64,000 bases of DNA from Oscarella lobularis (lineage: Eukaryota > Porifera > Homoscleromorpha > Homosclerophorida > Oscarellidae), in contig NC_089187.1 in the NCBI RefSeq assembly GCF_947507565.1, positions 1,922,001 through 1,986,000 of the forward strand, in the 5' to 3' direction. The position numbers and the translations under genes were made by a program. Of the stretch, positions 60,558-64,000 are shown in pieces. Under the pieces are notes generated by a model. The model searched no databases, had not been told where the DNA came from, and saw only the letters and a list, made by a program, of their open reading frames with translations. The number at the start of each line of letters is the position of its first letter. Within the stretch, counting starts at the first letter, position 1.

Positions 60558-61802
60558 ATGCTGACGATGAAACGTCTTCTATTTGTTCTCTTTCTACAAA
60601 CACTCTGTATTGACATTATTTCTCCTACGGCAGACTCAACTGGGGAACCAGAACTGTCTGTCGACAATCAAAGTAACCTAATTCTAAACGCAGGAACTGG
60701 GTCGATTATTATGAAATACGCCGGCGGTACGACAGCAACGGTGGATCAAGTTAAAACGAAACTTGACGAGCTCACGCAATCGAACAATGACCTCCGGGAG
60801 AAACTTTCCCACGCCCAAAACGCAAGCCAAGTCCTCGACAATAAGATACAGCGTTTCATTGCTTGTCAAGCGACGAGCCAAGGCTACAACACGTCGACAG
60901 ACGAGTGCGTGCCGCTCGTACCCCAATGCTCTCGCGAAGGCGAAACGCTCGAGTTCCACGGAGGCTTGAACCGCTACATATGCTCGAGCTTCCTAATCGA
61001 CACAATCAATAACATGAAGACGAATATAAATATGTTGCTAAGAGGGCCGACGTCGATTATAGGAGACGTCTCGTCGATGCCGGGACGAACGTGCCGCGAT
61101 ATCAAGGAAGTGCGCCCGCGAGCACTGAGCGGGGTCTACTGGATCTCCCAAAGCCCAAACGGCTCATATCCCTATCGAGTCTACTGTGACATGTTGACTG
61201 ATGGAGGAGGGTGGACTCTAGTGACCATCGTAAAGGGGACAAGAGCGACGTACGAGAGAAAGTATCCCATCAACGGAATGAACGAGGATAAATTGCTCGC
61301 AGATCGAACGGACGAGTGGGCGAGTTTGAGTAAAGCGAAGCTCAATGCCATATTCGACGCGCGAAACGATTCGATTATGCGCGTCTACGTATCGGCGTTT
61401 ACGAGCGTGCACACGGGAGACACGTCGCGTTTTCCTCGCACTTACTACATTCGAAAGTTGAAGTACAAGGAACGTTTCGATGCGTTTGTGTCGATTCGTT
61501 TCGTTCCCGAGTGGGGAGACAAGACGAAAGACGAGTACAAAATCAATTACGATCGACAGGGTCGCGTTCATCCGTACGATCCGGATGCGCACGATTTTCC
61601 CGATTCCGGGAAGGCGATGAATCACTGGGAGGATCACGTGGTTATAATCAAGGGGAAAAAGTATTCGACCAGTCGACACGGCATCGTCGGAGATATCTAT
61701 AGCAATTGCGAATGGTTGTACAAATTTCACGTCAGTGGAACGGCAACCGCTTTGAATTGTCTCTCCACTCAGGACGTTTATGGAAAGATCTGGATCAAAT
61801 AA
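60558..61802 (+). CDS. Secreted coiled-coil fibrinogen-like domain protein
   Basis: An intronless frame encodes 414 aa from ATG 60558 (411 from ATG 60567). The signal peptide is MKRLLFVLFLQTLC. Residues about 50-110 form a heptad-like coiled coil (VDQVKTKLDELTQSNNDL...), which suggests oligomerisation. A Cys-containing linker follows, then a fibrinogen-C-terminal-like start: 'TCRDIKEV', 'GVYWISQSPNGSYPYRVYCD', 'DGGGWTLVT'. The C-terminal half ('HWEDHVVII', 'YSNCEWLYKFHV', 'DVYGKIWIK') diverges from classic FReDs, and the usual calcium and acetyl-binding motifs are not evident. An intelectin-like or lineage-specific FReD variant is possible. Extracellular recognition or matrix function is inferred. 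Confidence 0.8.
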   Translation: MLTMKRLLFVLFLQTLCIDIISPTADSTGEPELSVDNQSNLILNAGTGSIIMKYAGGTTATVDQVKTKLDELTQSNNDLREKLSHAQNASQVLDNKIQRFIACQATSQGYNTSTDECVPLVPQCSREGETLEFHGGLNRYICSSFLIDTINNMKTNINMLLRGPTSIIGDVSSMPGRTCRDIKEVRPRALSGVYWISQSPNGSYPYRVYCDMLTDGGGWTLVTIVKGTRATYERKYPINGMNEDKLLADRTDEWASLSKAKLNAIFDARNDSIMRVYVSAFTSVHTGDTSRFPRTYYIRKLKYKERFDAFVSIRFVPEWGDKTKDEYKINYDRQGRVHPYDPDAHDFPDSGKAMNHWEDHVVIIKGKKYSTSRHGIVGDIYSNCEWLYKFHVSGTATALNCLSTQDVYGKIWIK

Positions 61803-61980
61803 CAAAGCACGTTTTTTTTTGGACACTGAACTGCTCCCTTCTGTAGCTCACTCGATGTTTTCTCTCTTAGAATATTTCAGTCTTAACGTTTGGAGCCCAC
61901 GCGTGCATCAGGCAATCAAGCAAAGCCGTACTTCAAATTACTTAGATAGCATGACTACGCGAATTTGCTAGTACCGGTAG

Positions 61981-62016
61981 TACCACGGATCTTAGTTTCC
62001 TCTAAGATCCGTGGTA
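61981..62016. repeat. Perfect 15-bp inverted repeat with 6-nt loop
   Basis: The arms are taccacggatcttag (61981-61995) and ctaagatccgtggta (62002-62016), fully complementary with a tttcct loop. It lies 180 bp downstream of the fibrinogen-like stop codon. It could be a 3' UTR RNA hairpin or a relic of a transposon end; it is too short for a typical pre-miRNA. Confidence 0.8.
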
Positions 62017-62490
62017 GTGCATTGCGGCTTTCCATGGAACAAGGAGGCCTAAAACTATCATTTGGCGATACGCACCTGCTCGACCGTCGTCTAAAGACAC
62101 CTAGCTCCTCGCTCGAATGCAGGAAAGGCCGGAGAAGGGAACTGGATCAAGGGGAGATATCCAACGCACCAGATTGCTCCGGAAAGTCGATTGCTGCTAA
62201 TTTCTACATAAGAAAGACACCGTAGCTCACTTTTGGTTACTCTGCAATGCCCTCTAGCGCGGGAACACGGGTACATCGGGGGCCCTTACGAGGCAACAGT
62301 TGTTCAGATCAAAGGTGAAACCAGTATACATCTCGCTGCGCCGGTGCGAGAAGTAAGAGATGTTGTCTTTCACGAAAATTCTTTGTTTTCTACAGAATAT
62401 CAACCAGTTTAATCCGGGGCATTGAATATCGCTTGAGCATGCTAGTCTTTCTCTACAATCAGTGCTAATAGGTTGTGGCTATAAGAAAAG

Positions 62491-62640
62491 TGCGACGTGG
62501 GAATAGCAGAGGGGCTCTCCTCTGATGTGACATGGCGGACATTCTTTGGGCTTGAATTAGTGGACAAAGAATATTACCGTACTGTATTGTCGAGCTATCC
62601 TAAATCTAACTGCGTCGTCCGACGGCGTCAAAATTGTACT
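62491..62640 (+). pseudogene. Decayed fragment of the FN3-like repeat gene (copy 1)
   Basis: The bases align with gene 2 around 33535-33690, the boundary of its last full repeats. The shared run includes 'gggcttgaatt' and 'gacaaagaatattac', ending in 'ggcgtcaaaattg'. The frame holds for about 30 codons (GLELVDKEYY) and is then lost by a deletion, with a stop soon after. There are no splice sites or flanking repeats, so it is a relic. Confidence 0.75.
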
Positions 62641-63057
62641 GTGAACAGAGTGATTATCTTTACCAGAGATATGTATGGTCATTGTGCTGTGCAGCAGGAG
62701 TTTTCTGCTTGAAGCTGTAGAACCATGTGCATATTTTGTACAATTAGAATAGGAGTGTTGCGTGCTGTAGATTTACTGCACTGTACAAGACAGAAAAATA
62801 TGTATTGCAAAGGGAAGCACCGTTGATCTGTGCAAAGGCGGTGAAGCTTAACTCCTAATCCACCCGTGAAGGCTCAACTGACACTTTGCGATATAACAAG
62901 ACTAGTTTATAGAAACTTCCACAGATGAAAATGTAAAACATACAAAACAGCCTCTAACACATAATAGCAGGTAAAAAGATACCTAGGTTGTGCAGTGTTG
63001 ATTATCTCTCCGTGAAGAGAGGCTGTGCTAAAAGAAAGTGAAGGCTAGTACGACACA

Positions 63058-63160
63058 TGCGAAGTGGGAATAGCAGAGGGGCTCTCCTCTGATGTGACAT
63101 GGTGAACATTCTTTGAGCTTGAATAAGTGGACAAGTAATATTACTTCTGTATTGTCATGA
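63058..63160 (+). pseudogene. Decayed fragment of the FN3-like repeat gene (copy 2)
   Basis: This is nearly identical to copy 1 at 62491 (shared 'gtgggaatagcagagggg'), but in the ancestral frame it has a TGA and two TAA stops. The two copies are closer to each other than to gene 2, so one arose from the other or both from a lost intermediate. Confidence 0.72.
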
Positions 63161-63413
63161 ATGGCGTCGTTTTGATCCGCCAGCGTACAAATAGACTATC
63201 ACACAAGTTACTGACGGCAGGCAATGCTAAATCACAGGAAGAGTATAATTAGTGTATGCCTAATGACGATCGGAGGACATCGGGGTTTTGATGTAGCACG
63301 TGAGACACACCTACTTAGCCATCAGAGTACTCGTTTGGTAAAATGGACTTCTTGCAGCCTGGTCGTGGTTTGATCTACTGCTGTGTTGCACTCGTTTTAG
63401 AGGCAGCTCAACG

Positions 63414-64000
63414 ATGGTAAATCTGCGAGGTTTCGTTGGTCTCTTCCTCGTCAGTTCAGCATTTGGACTTGTCGAGAAAGACCTAGGAGGATCAGACTGG
63501 AGAGTTGAAAATGCAAACGGTTCTCTCAATATTGCAGCTACCGTTCCAGGCCAAATTCATCTTGATCTCCTGTAATGTAACATAACCGAGCTCTATAGTC
63601 TGTTTTACTTGTTGCTTCTCAAGAGCTGCAAATGCTATAAAGGAGCCCTACTGTAAGAGAAGGAAACGTCATGACAATTACCACATGGAGATTGTTTAGA
63701 CCGTTTCAATGACGATTTCGACTCGTGGATTGCCATGGACAATTGGACGTATTCCAAAACATTTGAACTTGATGAAAACACGACGAAAGCAAACAGGGTG
63801 TGGCTTCTCTGCCACGGAATTGACACAGTAGCAAATATAAGGTTTCTCTCTGATAAAAATGGAGGCTAAGTAAAGCATTCCTGCGACTTTGCAGTGTGAA
63901 CGGGCACGCTATTGGAACGACCAACAATCAGCACCGGAAATATTACTTTGACATCAAAGTAAAAATGCATCAAGATAGTACAAATGGATTAAGGCCCGTT
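63414..64000 (+). CDS. MANBA: Beta-mannosidase, 5' exons only (continues beyond window)
   Basis: Four exons join in frame: 63414-63571, 63624-63652, 63700-63841 and 63895-63958, with GT-AG introns of 47-53 nt. The signal peptide (MVNLRGFVGLFLVSSAFG) is followed by the GH2 sugar-binding jelly-roll start of beta-mannosidase: 'WRVENANGSLNIAATVPGQ', 'HLDLL', 'EPYYRFNDDF', 'WIAMDNWTYSKTF', 'RVWLLCHGIDTVANI' and 'VNGHAIGTTNNQHRKYYFDI'. The catalytic TIM barrel lies outside the window. The enzyme removes terminal beta-mannose from N-glycan remnants in the lysosome. The phases agree across all three introns, so the gene looks intact here. Confidence 0.88.

Larger units (their letters stand above)
61803..63413. 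other. Intergenic region with hairpin and gene-2 relics
   Basis: The stretch contains the perfect 15-bp hairpin at 61981-62016 and two decayed gene-2 fragments, 62491-62640 and 63058-63160. The remainder is AT-rich with no supported gene. Short frames at 61965-62225 and 62091-62276 show no recognisable family. Confidence 0.45.

Overview
The window reads as nuclear DNA of an early-branching animal. It has spliced genes with short introns (mostly 50-65 bp), signal-peptide exons and typically animal extracellular modules: cadherin, TSP1, Ig, sushi, EGF, Kazal, C-type lectin, fibrinogen-like, Calx-beta and a vitellogenin-type lipid-transfer N-terminus. The compact genes and the mix of domains fit a compact-genome sponge (a homoscleromorph is my guess), but sequence alone does not settle this.

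Layout: (1) 1-24258, minus strand: one giant gene, cut by the window start. It joins a vitellogenin/apoB-type N-terminal module, a long helical region, a furin-like site, about 29 FN3-like 'VD.TPP' repeats, Calx-beta, cysteine-rich, TSP3, EGF and cadherin modules. Most of it lies in a single exon of about 17.9 kb. (2) 25748-34049, plus strand, head to head with gene 1: a 2652-aa paralogue with a TSP1-like domain, CDDG cysteine-rich modules and about 19 of the same repeats. (3) 36856-47107, minus: a secreted TSP1/EGF/sushi/cadherin protein of about 3070 aa with about 26 cadherin repeats and strikingly periodic exons. (4) 48175-49260, plus: a type I membrane protein with two Ig-like domains. (5) 49703-53529, minus: a lectin mosaic (H-type-lectin-like, Kazal, two CTLDs, EGFs). 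(6) 54597-57346, minus: an iduronate-2-sulfatase-like enzyme whose ATG overlaps the TGA of an upstream EGF plus beta-propeller glycosidase-like gene, an operon-like junction. (7) 57851-60323, plus: a 14-exon MFS transporter of the ZIFL/DHA type. (8) 60558-61802, plus: a coiled-coil fibrinogen-like protein. (9) Two decayed fragments of gene 2, at 62.5 and 63.1 kb. (10) 63414 to the window end: the 5' exons of a beta-mannosidase.

Functionally the first 53 kb is a cluster of adhesion, matrix and recognition genes. The last 10 kb holds glycan-degrading enzymes (sulfatase, beta-propeller hydrolase, beta-mannosidase) around a transporter and a lectin-like protein. Exon boundaries come from GT-AG or GC-AG sites that keep the reading frame and the domain homology. 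No transcript data were available, and the few junctions that do not resolve are stated.
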